DNA of 64,000 bases from JANNRA01 sp031401035. Lineage in GTDB: Bacteria > Desulfobacterota > Binatia > HRBIN30 > CADEER01. The DNA lies in assembly GCA_031401035.1 (NCBI GenBank), contig JANNRA010000032.1:77932-141931 (forward strand), read 5' to 3'. A program made the translations under genes and the position numbers. Below, piece after piece: positions 46,219 through 53,920 of the stretch (position 1 is its first letter; the number at the start of each line of letters is the position of its first letter). The notes beneath the pieces are model-generated. The model had not been told where the DNA came from. It saw only the letters and a list, made by a program, of their open reading frames with translations, and ran no database searches.

Positions 46219-46251
46219 AGGCTGCACGGCTCCGGACAGGGAGGATAGGGC

Positions 46252-47400
46252 ATGTTGAGGTTTAAGGTGGGGAGACACGCCGGCGCAATCGCCATTGTTC
46301 TTCTGACGGCGGCAATGGCGGGAGCGCAGGGGATCGAAACCCGGAAGCCAACCAACACCCCGCGTCCGACCAGTACGCCGGTCGTCGGCGAGACGCGGAC
46401 CCGCAAGCCGACCAGCACTGCTCGCCCGACCAGCACTGCTGTTGTCGGGGAGACGCGGACGCGGAAGCCGACCAGCACCGGGCGGCCGACCAGTACGCCG
46501 ATCGTCGGCGAGACGCGGACCCGCAAGCCGACCAGTACCGGGCGGCCGACCAGTACGCCGATCATTGGCGAGACGCGGACCCGCAAGCCGACCAGCACTG
46601 CTCGCCCCACCAGCACGGCTCTCGTTGGCGAGACGCGCACGCGTAAGCCAACGAGCACAGAGCGCCCGACGAGCACCCCGATTCTCGAGGAGGACCGGAC
46701 GCGTAAGCCCACCTCTACCGAGCGTCCGACCCGTACCCCGGGCGGCGAAGAGGACCGGACTCGCAAACCGACGAGCACCGAGCGTCCGACCCGTACCCCG
46801 GGTGGGGAAGAGGATCGGACCCGTAAGCCGACCTCGACGCAACGCCCGACTCGCACCCCCGGTGGTGACGATGAGCGCACCCGTAAGCCGACGTCCACCG
46901 AGCGCCCGACCCGCACCCCTGGCGGCGATGACGAGCGCACGCGCAAGCCGACGCCGACTGAACGTTCTACACGCACGCCTGATGGCGATGACGAGCGGAC
47001 GCGTAAGCCGACCAGTACCGCTCGTCCGACCCGCACGCCGCTGCCTGAGGCACCGCCGCCGGAGTTCTCAGCCGGTGGGGTGTCCGCTTATTGCGGCGCC
47101 ATCGACAAGGGTGGCCCCGCGGCCAAGGACAACCTGATCCACGTCACGCTCGTGGTAGAGAATGCATCAGGTGCGCAACTCTCAGGTCTCACGGCCCACG
47201 CGCTAGATATCCAGGGTGGACCATTCAGCTTGAACAGTGCCCCGGGTCTTTCGCGCTCGCTACCGGACGGAGGGACGGCCGCCTTCCGGTACTCGCTGGA
47301 CTCCGATGCTGAGCTCTCGATCAGCGCCTCGGCTTCTGCGACAGGTCCCGGAGGAGAGCTGATCTCCATCGGTCCGGTGTCTTGCGACTTCGGGCGCTGA
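46252..47400 (+). CDS. Secreted lysine/proline/threonine 20-residue repeat protein
   Basis: The 382-residue precursor has a signal peptide (1-25, Ala-Gly-Ala). Residues about 30-268 are twelve tandem 20-residue repeats of the type Thr-Arg-Lys-Pro-Thr-Ser-Thr-x-Arg-Pro-Thr-x-Thr-Pro plus an acidic or Gly spacer. Each repeat has exactly one lysine, always Arg-Lys-Pro, at positions 32, 52, 72 and so on to 252. The C-terminal 100 residues form one beta-type domain bounded by Cys281 and Cys378, the same 97-residue spacing as in the upstream lysyl oxidase protein. It is probably extended and extracellular. I infer that it is a lysyl oxidase substrate. Thr/Pro density also suits O-glycosylation. Confidence 0.8.
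   Translation: MLRFKVGRHAGAIAIVLLTAAMAGAQGIETRKPTNTPRPTSTPVVGETRTRKPTSTARPTSTAVVGETRTRKPTSTGRPTSTPIVGETRTRKPTSTGRPTSTPIIGETRTRKPTSTARPTSTALVGETRTRKPTSTERPTSTPILEEDRTRKPTSTERPTRTPGGEEDRTRKPTSTERPTRTPGGEEDRTRKPTSTQRPTRTPGGDDERTRKPTSTERPTRTPGGDDERTRKPTPTERSTRTPDGDDERTRKPTSTARPTRTPLPEAPPPEFSAGGVSAYCGAIDKGGPAAKDNLIHVTLVVENASGAQLSGLTAHALDIQGGPFSLNSAPGLSRSLPDGGTAAFRYSLDSDAELSISASASATGPGGELISIGPVSCDFGR
46339..47040 (+). repeat. Twelve tandem 60-bp coding repeats
   Basis: The DNA repeats with a 60-bp period, in register with the 20-residue protein repeat. Early copies (46339-46680) carry Val/Ile-Gly-Glu spacers; later copies (46680-47040) carry Gly-Gly-Glu-Glu or Gly-Gly-Asp-Asp spacers, so two subfamilies expanded separately. 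Copy number may vary between strains by slippage or recombination. Confidence 0.9.
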
Positions 47401-47430
47401 GAGACGAAGATCGCTTTACATGTGCGCCAG

Positions 47431-47460
47431 AGGGGGCCAGGTCGGGAGACCTGGCCCCCT
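47431..47460 (+). terminator. Rho-independent-type terminator after the lysine-repeat gene
   Basis: A perfect 13-bp stem (47431-47443 with 47448-47460) closes a 4-base loop, and CTTCGTTTCT follows. It lies 30 bases after the stop of the repeat protein and should separate it from the Cys-rich gene. Confidence 0.85.
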
Positions 47461-47544
47461 CTTCGTTTCTAAGGGCTCGATTTCCGTTCCGTGAGGGATA
47501 GCGGCGGGCTATGGTCATCTCAGTCCCGCAGCTGGGGGGTTCGC

Positions 47545-48903
47545 GTGCGATATACCGACACATCGACACAGATCGTTACCGCCTGTCGCTATCGGTTCAT
47601 CGTCCTCGCGGCGGCGCTGGTCCTGGTCGCCCACGGCGCCGCGGCCCAGACACCGACGCCGACTCCTGGCGGTGACTGTTGCTCGATTCACGCCGGTGCC
47701 AGCTGCGATTCGGCAGCGTGTAGTGCCTGTGTCTGCGACCTCCCGGCGGAAGGAGTGTGCTGCATTGCCGGGTGGGATCAGTTCTGTGTGGCGGCGGCAA
47801 CGGCGGACTGCGCCGCGGAATGTGGGTGTGACCGTACTCCCTCACCGACGCCCACACCTGGAGGGGACTGCTGCAGCCCCCATGGTGGCCCTGGATGCGA
47901 CGTTCCGGCCTGTCAATCGTGCGTCTGTGCTGGTGATGCGCTGTGTTGCACGGGGGTGTGGGACGCGAGTTGCGTCTTGGAGGTGCTGGACGCATGCATC
48001 GACAGCTGTCCCTGTGTGCCGCCAGCGACGCCGACCGCAACCCCGGTACCAACTCCCGGTGGGGACTGCTGCTCCGATCACGCAGGTCCGGGGTGCAACG
48101 AGCCTGCGTGCCAGGCGTGCGTCTGCGCCGGGGATCCGGCCTGCTGCAGCGGGCGATGGGACGCGACGTGTGCCCAAGAAGCTGCCATCGACTGTGCCCT
48201 GCAGTGCGCATGTGCCGCGCCCGGGGACTGCTGCGCCGAGCACGCCGGCATCAGCTGCGACGACGTGCGCTGTAAGTCCTGTGTCTGCGACCTCGATGCG
48301 GCGTGTTGCACGGAACAGTGGGATCAGCGCTGCGCCGACGAAGCGGAATTGGAGTGCCCCGTCGACTGCATGTGTGAGGTCGCCGGGAATTGCTGCGCGG
48401 CACACGAGAGCGTCGGCTGTGAATCCGAGGTGTGCCAGGACTGCGTCTGCGGGGTTGACCCCCTGTGCTGCTCGGATCAGTGGGATGGTCGCTGCGCGGA
48501 CGTTGCCGCCGACGAATGCGCTACGCGTTGCAGCGCCTGCGCGGCAAGCGATTGCTGTGAGGTGCGCGAGGAGGGCGGTTGCGCAGACAGCGCCTGCCAG
48601 GACTGCGTCTGCACCGTAGACAGCTTCTGTTGCGACGACCTGTGGGACGGCGGCTGCGTCGACATTGCTGAGGGCGATTGTCCATCGGAATGCCTGTGTG
48701 GAGACGCGCTGATCTGTCCTGGTGACTGCAATAGCGACGGCCAGGTCGCGGTCAACGAACTGATCGTCGGCGTCAACATTTCGCTCGGCAGTGCCCCGAT
48801 CAGCGAGTGCCCAGCGTTCGACACCGGCGGCGACGGGACGGTGACCGTCAACGAACTGATCCAGGCGGTGAACGCCGCCCTGGCGGGGTGCCCGACCGGC
48901 TGA
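47545..48903 (+). CDS. Secreted protein with six 12-cysteine modules and a dockerin-like C-terminus
   Basis: The 452-residue precursor has a signal peptide ending Gly-Ala-Ala-Ala-Gln. Six modules of about 50 residues follow, each with 12 cysteines in the pattern CC-x7-C-x4-C-x2-C-x-C-x5-7-CC-x7-C-x7-C-x3-C-x-C and a conserved Trp-Asp. The first three are preceded by Pro/Thr-Pro-Gly-Gly linkers. The last 60 residues hold two EF-hand-like loops (Asp-Cys-Asn-Ser-Asp-Gly-Gln and Asp-Thr-Gly-Gly-Asp-Gly-Thr, each then Val-Asn-Glu-Leu), as in type I dockerins. A disulfide-rich extracellular role is likely. GTG 47545 fits the signal peptide; GTG 47491 adds 18 residues. Confidence 0.78.
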   Translation: MRYTDTSTQIVTACRYRFIVLAAALVLVAHGAAAQTPTPTPGGDCCSIHAGASCDSAACSACVCDLPAEGVCCIAGWDQFCVAAATADCAAECGCDRTPSPTPTPGGDCCSPHGGPGCDVPACQSCVCAGDALCCTGVWDASCVLEVLDACIDSCPCVPPATPTATPVPTPGGDCCSDHAGPGCNEPACQACVCAGDPACCSGRWDATCAQEAAIDCALQCACAAPGDCCAEHAGISCDDVRCKSCVCDLDAACCTEQWDQRCADEAELECPVDCMCEVAGNCCAAHESVGCESEVCQDCVCGVDPLCCSDQWDGRCADVAADECATRCSACAASDCCEVREEGGCADSACQDCVCTVDSFCCDDLWDGGCVDIAEGDCPSECLCGDALICPGDCNSDGQVAVNELIVGVNISLGSAPISECPAFDTGGDGTVTVNELIQAVNAALAGCPTG

Positions 48904-49932
48904 TCAGCGTGCCGGCAGGGCAGGGGCGGCCTGAACGGCTCCACTGCTCTGCATCTTGAAAATCAGGTCGGTGACCCGGCCGGCGAGCTTGACCTTCTGC
49001 GCCAGTGCTTGATTGCGCTTGTGCTCCTCGTCGAGGCGGCGCTGCAGCGCGGTATTCTCCGCGCGCAGTCCGCTCACCTCGGTCGCCAGCACGGTCCCGT
49101 CGCTGCCGTGCGTCCGCTCGAGCGTCGCACGCAGTTCGGTCTCGCGCTCGCGACTCGCTTCGAGATCCTGCCGAATGCTCGCCAAGACGCGGCGCTGCCG
49201 TTCCTTGAGTGCGGCCATTTCCTCGCCGCCAGTCATTCCGTCGTTCCCCGAGCCGGCACGCGCCTCGAGCGCGGCGAAGCGGCGCTCGAGCTCGCCGCGC
49301 TGGCGCCGCTCGGTCGCGATGGTGGTGCGCAGGTCGGCGATCTCTCCGTGCGCCGCTTTCAGGTCCTGCCGCAGTCGCGTCGCAACGGCGTCTTCGGCGC
49401 GATCGTAGGGACCAGCTGAGGTCTCCTCGAGGACGCGTGACATCTCGGCTTCGACCTCCTTGCGACGATCGGTCTCGGCCTCGAGCCGAGATTGGAGGGT
49501 GCTGATCTGCTGCTCTGCCTCGACCAGCGTTGCCGCTGACCGCCCTGCATCCGCACCCCTGGTGGTGGCAGCCGTCGGCGCCATCCCACCGTCCCCAAGC
49601 GTTTGCTCGCGTACCATTTCGAGCTCGCTCCGCACGGCGGCAATCTCGCTGTCTCGGGCGGCAAGCTGCGCCTCGAGGCTGCGAACGCGCTCCATACTTG
49701 GTGACGCCACCGCGCCGGCGCCTTCCGTAGCGCCGCCGGACGCTCCAGCCGCCGGGCTCGCCGGCGAATCAGCCGCAGCCGCGACAGCGGGCGTCGTAGC
49801 CTGGGACCCTGTCACCGCGACCAAGGGGCTTTCCGGGAGAGGAATGGGTTGAGTTGGGGGCAGAACCCGTCGCAGGCAGCCGCTGCCGAGCAGCGCCAGT
49901 GCACACGCGCATGTCTTCCACCCACGCCTCAT
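48904..49932 (-). CDS. Coiled-coil lipoprotein, unknown function
   Basis: The 342-residue precursor begins with a signal peptide and a probable lipidated cysteine (Gly-Ser-Gly-Cys, Cys19; the glycine at -3 is not ideal). An Ala/Pro/Thr-rich linker (about 30-80) leads to a long, charged, heptad-like coiled coil (about 85-320, rich in Glu/Arg/Ala/Leu). Such architecture suits an envelope spacer or scaffold. A GGAGGA ribosome site precedes ATG 49932. It ends 1 base after the dockerin-like gene stop, on the opposite strand. I cannot assign a function. Confidence 0.7.
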   Translation of the reverse strand: MRRGWKTCACALALLGSGCLRRVLPPTQPIPLPESPLVAVTGSQATTPAVAAAADSPASPAAGASGGATEGAGAVASPSMERVRSLEAQLAARDSEIAAVRSELEMVREQTLGDGGMAPTAATTRGADAGRSAATLVEAEQQISTLQSRLEAETDRRKEVEAEMSRVLEETSAGPYDRAEDAVATRLRQDLKAAHGEIADLRTTIATERRQRGELERRFAALEARAGSGNDGMTGGEEMAALKERQRRVLASIRQDLEASRERETELRATLERTHGSDGTVLATEVSGLRAENTALQRRLDEEHKRNQALAQKVKLAGRVTDLIFKMQSSGAVQAAPALPAR

Positions 49933-50003
49933 CACTCCTCCACAACCGAGACGCGAGGGAGCGTAAAGGGTTGCCCTCGGCTTGTCTACCAACGTTTGCC
50001 GGC

Positions 50004-50747
50004 TCACGCCGGAGGTAAGCCCACCTCCGCGAACTTGGCTTGGCAGGGCGGGCCCGGGGCATGCCAGTAGCGCAGCGCTCCACGGCGCGGCACTGTGACG
50101 ATCGCGGACGACCGGGTTCCATAGCCAGCGCGGTGGACGCACAGGGTGTCGATCTCGCGTGTGCGGGGGTCGAGCGCCGTCGTGTGATCGGCGAGGATGC
50201 GGCGTAGTGGCGCTATCAGGGCTGTCGGATCGGTTCCGATCGGGAGGCTCTGGAAGCGCTCCGACGCGGCGGCGATGCGGGGACACGTCGGGTCGTTGAG
50301 GTCGAGATTGGTGAGCAAGTGGAGTCCTGGCGGCAGGACGGTAACGAGAATGCGTCCACTGACACTGGTTGCGACGAGCGCGAGGTGACGGTCCGCAACC
50401 ATGAGGGTGAACGGGTTGTAGTCGGCCGCCCGAGTACGGGCGAGGGCCGCGCGCACGGCGGCCAGATCCGGCTGCTGCAGTGTCTCGAAGCAGAGTAACC
50501 CGCGCGAGCGACGCGTCGGGTCAGGGCCGTCAGGGCCGCGGCGATTCAGCAGACCGACGACCAACCCCGCCTGGCTGACGCCGAACCACGTTCCTCCGGC
50601 ATTGAGGTCCTGGCCAGCCACCACCCAGGGTTCGACCGCCAGGATCGACGGCTCGCTACTGGGTCGGTCCAGGAACTCGTCGCGGTTGGCCGCCACCACG
50701 AGTGGCAGCGTCGGGGAAGCGCGGACGTACGCCGCGAGAGTGCACAC
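50004..50747 (-). CDS. NRDE-family protein (TANGO2-like)
   Basis: The 247-residue protein has the family signature: a cysteine directly after the initiator (Met-Cys-Thr-Leu), then Ala-Ala-Asn-Arg-Asp-Glu-Phe, Gly-Gly-Thr-Trp-Phe-Gly-Val and Leu-Leu-Asn-Arg-Arg-Gly. The second-position cysteine suggests an Ntn-hydrolase-like active site after methionine removal. TANGO2 relatives have been linked to haem and lipid handling in animals; bacterial function is unclear. The start is GTG 50747, fixed by the conserved Cys2. Confidence 0.85.
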   Translation of the reverse strand: MCTLAAYVRASPTLPLVVAANRDEFLDRPSSEPSILAVEPWVVAGQDLNAGGTWFGVSQAGLVVGLLNRRGPDGPDPTRRSRGLLCFETLQQPDLAAVRAALARTRAADYNPFTLMVADRHLALVATSVSGRILVTVLPPGLHLLTNLDLNDPTCPRIAAASERFQSLPIGTDPTALIAPLRRILADHTTALDPRTREIDTLCVHRAGYGTRSSAIVTVPRRGALRYWHAPGPPCQAKFAEVGLPPA

Positions 50748-50827
50748 CGAGCTTGGCTAGCGGATGCGCACGTCGGCGGGCAACCACCTGGCGGTCGATT
50801 GTACCCCCACACCCCCTATGGTAGCCC

Positions 50828-50847
50828 GGTCGAATCTCGATTCGACC
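50828..50847. promoter_or_regulatory. Inverted repeat upstream of the MoxR gene
   Basis: GGTCGAAT at 50828-50835 and ATTCGACC at 50840-50847 are perfect complements around CTCG, 22 bases before ATG 50870. It could be a repressor operator for the MoxR/VWA genes or an RNA hairpin near their ribosome site. Confidence 0.45.
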
Positions 50848-50869
50848 TGACTGCGCATCCGGAGCGGGC

Positions 50870-51829
50870 ATGTTCTCCAGTATAGAAGACGTCATCGAGC
50901 GGTTCGCCGCCCAGAACTACATTTGTAGCCGGCGCATCGCCACGGTGGTGTACATCGCCACGCACCTCGACAAGCCGATCTTGATCGAGGGGCCGGCCGG
51001 CGTTGGCAAGACCGAACTCGCCAAAGTGGTTGCCGCCTCGCTCAATCTCAACCTGATTCGGCTGCAGTGCTACGAGGGGCTCGACGAGGCCAAGGCCCTG
51101 TACGAGTGGGAGTACGCCAAGCAGCTGCTCTACACCCAGATTCTCAAGGACAAGATCAGTGAAGTCATCGGCGGTGCCGCGTCGCTGCGCGAGGCCGTCG
51201 ACCGCATCGCGACCCAGGACGACGTCTTCTTCTCCGACCGCTTCATCTTGCCTCGGCCGCTGCTGCGCTCGATCACTTCGCCCGAACAGAGCGTTCTGTT
51301 GATCGATGAGATCGACAAATCGGACAGCGAGTTCGAGGCCTTCCTGCTGGAGGTGTTGAGCGATTTCACCGTCAGCGTGCCCGAACTCGGGACGCTGCGT
51401 GCGACGCACATCCCCATCGTCTTGCTGACCAGCAACAACGCGCGAGAGCTGTCCGACGCGCTGAAGCGCCGCTGTCTGCACCTGTACATCGACTTCCCAC
51501 CCAGCGCGCAGGAACTGCAGATCGTCCGTCTCAAAGTGCCGGGGATCAGCGAGAAGCTCGCCACGCAGGTCGTCGACGCGGTGTCGCGGGTGCGCGCGCT
51601 CGACCTCAAGAAGGTGCCGAGTATCAGCGAGACGCTCGACTGGGCGCGCACCCTGACCCTGCTCAACGCCGAGGAGCTCGACGAGGCCCTGGTCGAGGAC
51701 ACGCTGAGCGCGATCCTCAAATACGAAGGGGACATGCGCAAGGCACAGGACGATCTCAAGGCCTACCTGCAGGCGCAGCGCGCACGCGCGGCAGCGGGGC
51801 AGGGCGACGACAAGGACGTGCTGCACTAG
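50870..51829 (+). CDS. MoxR-family AAA+ ATPase (CoxD-like)
   Basis: This 319-residue AAA+ protein has Walker A Gly-Pro-Ala-Gly-Val-Gly-Lys-Thr (41-48), Walker B Leu-Leu-Ile-Asp-Glu-Ile-Asp-Lys and a sensor Thr-Ser-Asn-Asn. MoxR ATPases pair with VWA proteins as chaperones that mature metalloenzymes or other complexes. The VWA gene begins 3 bases after its stop. In carbon monoxide dehydrogenase clusters this pair is CoxD/CoxE, but no cox structural genes are in the window, so the client is unknown. Confidence 0.9.
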   Translation: MFSSIEDVIERFAAQNYICSRRIATVVYIATHLDKPILIEGPAGVGKTELAKVVAASLNLNLIRLQCYEGLDEAKALYEWEYAKQLLYTQILKDKISEVIGGAASLREAVDRIATQDDVFFSDRFILPRPLLRSITSPEQSVLLIDEIDKSDSEFEAFLLEVLSDFTVSVPELGTLRATHIPIVLLTSNNARELSDALKRRCLHLYIDFPPSAQELQIVRLKVPGISEKLATQVVDAVSRVRALDLKKVPSISETLDWARTLTLLNAEELDEALVEDTLSAILKYEGDMRKAQDDLKAYLQAQRARAAAGQGDDKDVLH

Positions 51830-51832
51830 GCA

Positions 51833-53242
51833 ATGGATCGTAAGATCGTCGATTTCACGGCGCTTCTGCGCGCCAATGGCCTGCGCGTTTCGATGTCGGA
51901 GCACCTCGACGCCTTCCACGCCCTTGGTGAGCTGGGCATCGGCGAGCGCGAAGCTCTCAAGGATGCGCTGCGCACGACGATGGTGAAGCGCTCGGTCGAC
52001 GTTCCCGTGTACGAGGAGCTGTTCGATCTCTTCTTCACCGGCCTCGGCACGGCGATCGGCGAAAGTACCACCGCCGCCATGCAGGCACTGGAAGTGTCCC
52101 CAAAGGAGTTCCAGTCGCTGATCGAGCAGCTGGCCGCTCTGCTGAAGGACCTGGACATCAACCTCTCCGACCTCGCCGAGGCCCTGCTACAGAATGATAC
52201 CGGGCGGCTCGAGCGCCTGCTCCGCCAGGCGGCTGATCACGCCAACGCCCAGGGAATCGAGCGCTCCTATCAGGAGGGCCGGTACAGTCACAGCACGGCG
52301 CAGAGCCTTGGGCTTGGCGGTCTCGCGGAAGAGTTGGAGCAGGTGAAGCAGCAGATCGGTGCGGCCGGGGCGCCACCCGATCTTACCGAGGCGATGCAGC
52401 GGTTCATCGATCAACGCCTGCGAGATCTGCGCGAAATGATCCGCCGGACGGTGCGACTGGAGCTCGAGAAGCGCGACCAGGCGCAGCGCGAGCGTACGCG
52501 CCTGGCCAGTCTGGCGGAGAAAAGCTTCTACTACCTCTCCGAGGACGAGTTGCGCCGCATGCGCGCGGCCGTGACCAAGTTGGCGCAGCGGTTGAAGAAC
52601 GTGGTGTCGATCCGCCGCAAGCGTGGCAAGCGCGGTAAGTTCGATCTCAGTGCCACCCTGCGCAAGAACCTGCAGTACGGCGGTGTGCCGTTCCGGATCG
52701 TCTTCGACCGCAAGATCAAGGATAAGCCGCAGGTGCTGGTCCTGTGCGATGTGTCCGACTCGGTTCGCAACGTGTCACGCTTCATGTTGCAGTTTGTGTA
52801 CTCGTTGCAGGATCTGTACTCGCGCGTGCGCAGCTTCGTCTTCGTCAGCGACCTGGGGGAGGTGACGCAACTGTTCGAAGAGAACGATACGCAGCACGCC
52901 ATCGAGCAGGCGCTCACGGGTTCGGTGATCAACGTGTTCGCCCACTCCGACTTTGGCCGCGCCTTCAAGCTCTTCCACCGTGATCACCTGGGGGTGGTGA
53001 ACAACCGCACGACGGTGATCGTGTTGGGGGACGCGCGTAACAACTACAACGCCCCGCACGAATGGGTCCTGCGCGACATCCAGGCACGCGCCAAGCAGCT
53101 GATCTGGCTCAATCCGGAGAGCCGCCTGACCTGGGGGTTCGGCGACAGTGAGATGGACCGCTATCTGCCGTTCTGCGATATGGTCGAGGAGTGCCGCAAC
53201 CTTAACCAGTTGTACCGCGTCGTCGATCGGCTGGTCCGCTGA
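51833..53242 (+). CDS. VWA domain-containing protein (CoxE-like)
   Basis: This 469-residue partner of the MoxR ATPase has a helical N-terminal part (about 1-290, charged, with Glu/Arg-rich coiled stretches) and a von Willebrand A domain with a MIDAS Asp306-x-Ser308-x-Ser310, then Phe-Val-Ser-Asp-Leu-Gly and a Gly-Asp-Ala-Arg-Asn-Asn-Tyr segment. It probably acts as the metal-dependent adaptor that recruits clients to the MoxR ring. No signal peptide, so cytoplasmic. Nothing downstream on the strand identifies the client. Confidence 0.87.
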   Translation: MDRKIVDFTALLRANGLRVSMSEHLDAFHALGELGIGEREALKDALRTTMVKRSVDVPVYEELFDLFFTGLGTAIGESTTAAMQALEVSPKEFQSLIEQLAALLKDLDINLSDLAEALLQNDTGRLERLLRQAADHANAQGIERSYQEGRYSHSTAQSLGLGGLAEELEQVKQQIGAAGAPPDLTEAMQRFIDQRLRDLREMIRRTVRLELEKRDQAQRERTRLASLAEKSFYYLSEDELRRMRAAVTKLAQRLKNVVSIRRKRGKRGKFDLSATLRKNLQYGGVPFRIVFDRKIKDKPQVLVLCDVSDSVRNVSRFMLQFVYSLQDLYSRVRSFVFVSDLGEVTQLFEENDTQHAIEQALTGSVINVFAHSDFGRAFKLFHRDHLGVVNNRTTVIVLGDARNNYNAPHEWVLRDIQARAKQLIWLNPESRLTWGFGDSEMDRYLPFCDMVEECRNLNQLYRVVDRLVR

Positions 53243-53258
53243 GCGCTCGGAAAACGCG

Positions 53259-53288
53259 TTGACCGACGGAACCCTTTCTGGGCACTAT
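53259..53288 (+). promoter_or_regulatory. Weak candidate promoter for the DUF151 gene
   Basis: TTGACC at 53259-53264 and CACTAT at 53283-53288 are spaced by 18 bases in the 63-base gap. The -35 matches five of six bases, the -10 only three. Confidence 0.28.
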
Positions 53289-53305
53289 CACGCAGGAGTG
53301 CGCCC

Positions 53306-53821
53306 ATGAGTGTGGACGACGCGATTCCGATGAGCGTGGGGGCCCTGACCCTCGACCCGGCGACCAAGACGCCGATAGTCATTCTGCGCGACGACGACAA
53401 CAAGCTGAATCTTCCGATCTGGATCGGGTTGCTGGAGGCAACGGCCATCGCCACCGAGCTCGAAGGCATCCAGATGGCCCGCCCGATGACGCATGACCTG
53501 TTGCGCAATCTGATCGGCGAACTCGGTGCCACCGTCCAGAGCATCGAGATCTCGGACCTTCGCGACAACACCTATTTCGCCACGATCAACCTCGTCATCG
53601 ATGGGACGCCGCGGGCGATCGACTCGCGACCGAGCGACGCGATTTCACTGGCTCTGCGCTCGAAGAGTCCGATCTTTGTCGCCAAGCGGGTGCTGGAGGC
53701 TTCCAGCGTGTTGCAGCAGTCGGAGGCTTCGGCGGACAGCAATCTCTCCAACGTTTCGCCGGACAGATGGTCGGATATCCTCGAGAAGATGTCGCCAGAC
53801 GATTTCAAGTACAAGATGTGA
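53306..53821 (+). CDS. Bifunctional nuclease family protein (DUF151)
   Basis: This 171-residue protein matches the DUF151/BFN family: Leu-Pro-Ile-Trp-Ile-Gly (entry strand), Glu-Ala-x-Ala-Ile-Ala-x-Glu-Leu-Glu-Gly, Arg-Pro-Met-Thr-His-Asp-Leu, and Ile-Asp-Ser-Arg-Pro-Ser-Asp-Ala-Ile-Ser-Leu-Ala. Some members cleave DNA and RNA; in many bacteria the biochemical role is untested. The C-terminal 40 residues are acidic and less conserved. ATG 53306 is preceded by a GGAG-type ribosome site. Confidence 0.88.
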   Translation: MSVDDAIPMSVGALTLDPATKTPIVILRDDDNKLNLPIWIGLLEATAIATELEGIQMARPMTHDLLRNLIGELGATVQSIEISDLRDNTYFATINLVIDGTPRAIDSRPSDAISLALRSKSPIFVAKRVLEASSVLQQSEASADSNLSNVSPDRWSDILEKMSPDDFKYKM

Positions 53822-53920
53822 CCGAACGCCGTCGCGGCGAGTGCGACGGCATCAACTGCGGCGCGGCCAGGTGACCCGCCGCGCCCGTTTTCGCAACGGC
53901 CAGGACAAGGGGAGGCGATC

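Noticed and set aside
46339..47040. CRISPR array, suggested by regular repeats
   Set aside because: The 60-bp period is exactly 20 codons in frame with a signal-peptide protein, there are no unique spacers of constant length between identical repeats, and no cas gene is nearby.
48078..48405. Minus-strand open frames in the Cys-rich gene
   Set aside because: The plus-strand protein has a repeated 12-cysteine pattern that cannot be chance; the minus frames have no pattern or start signals.
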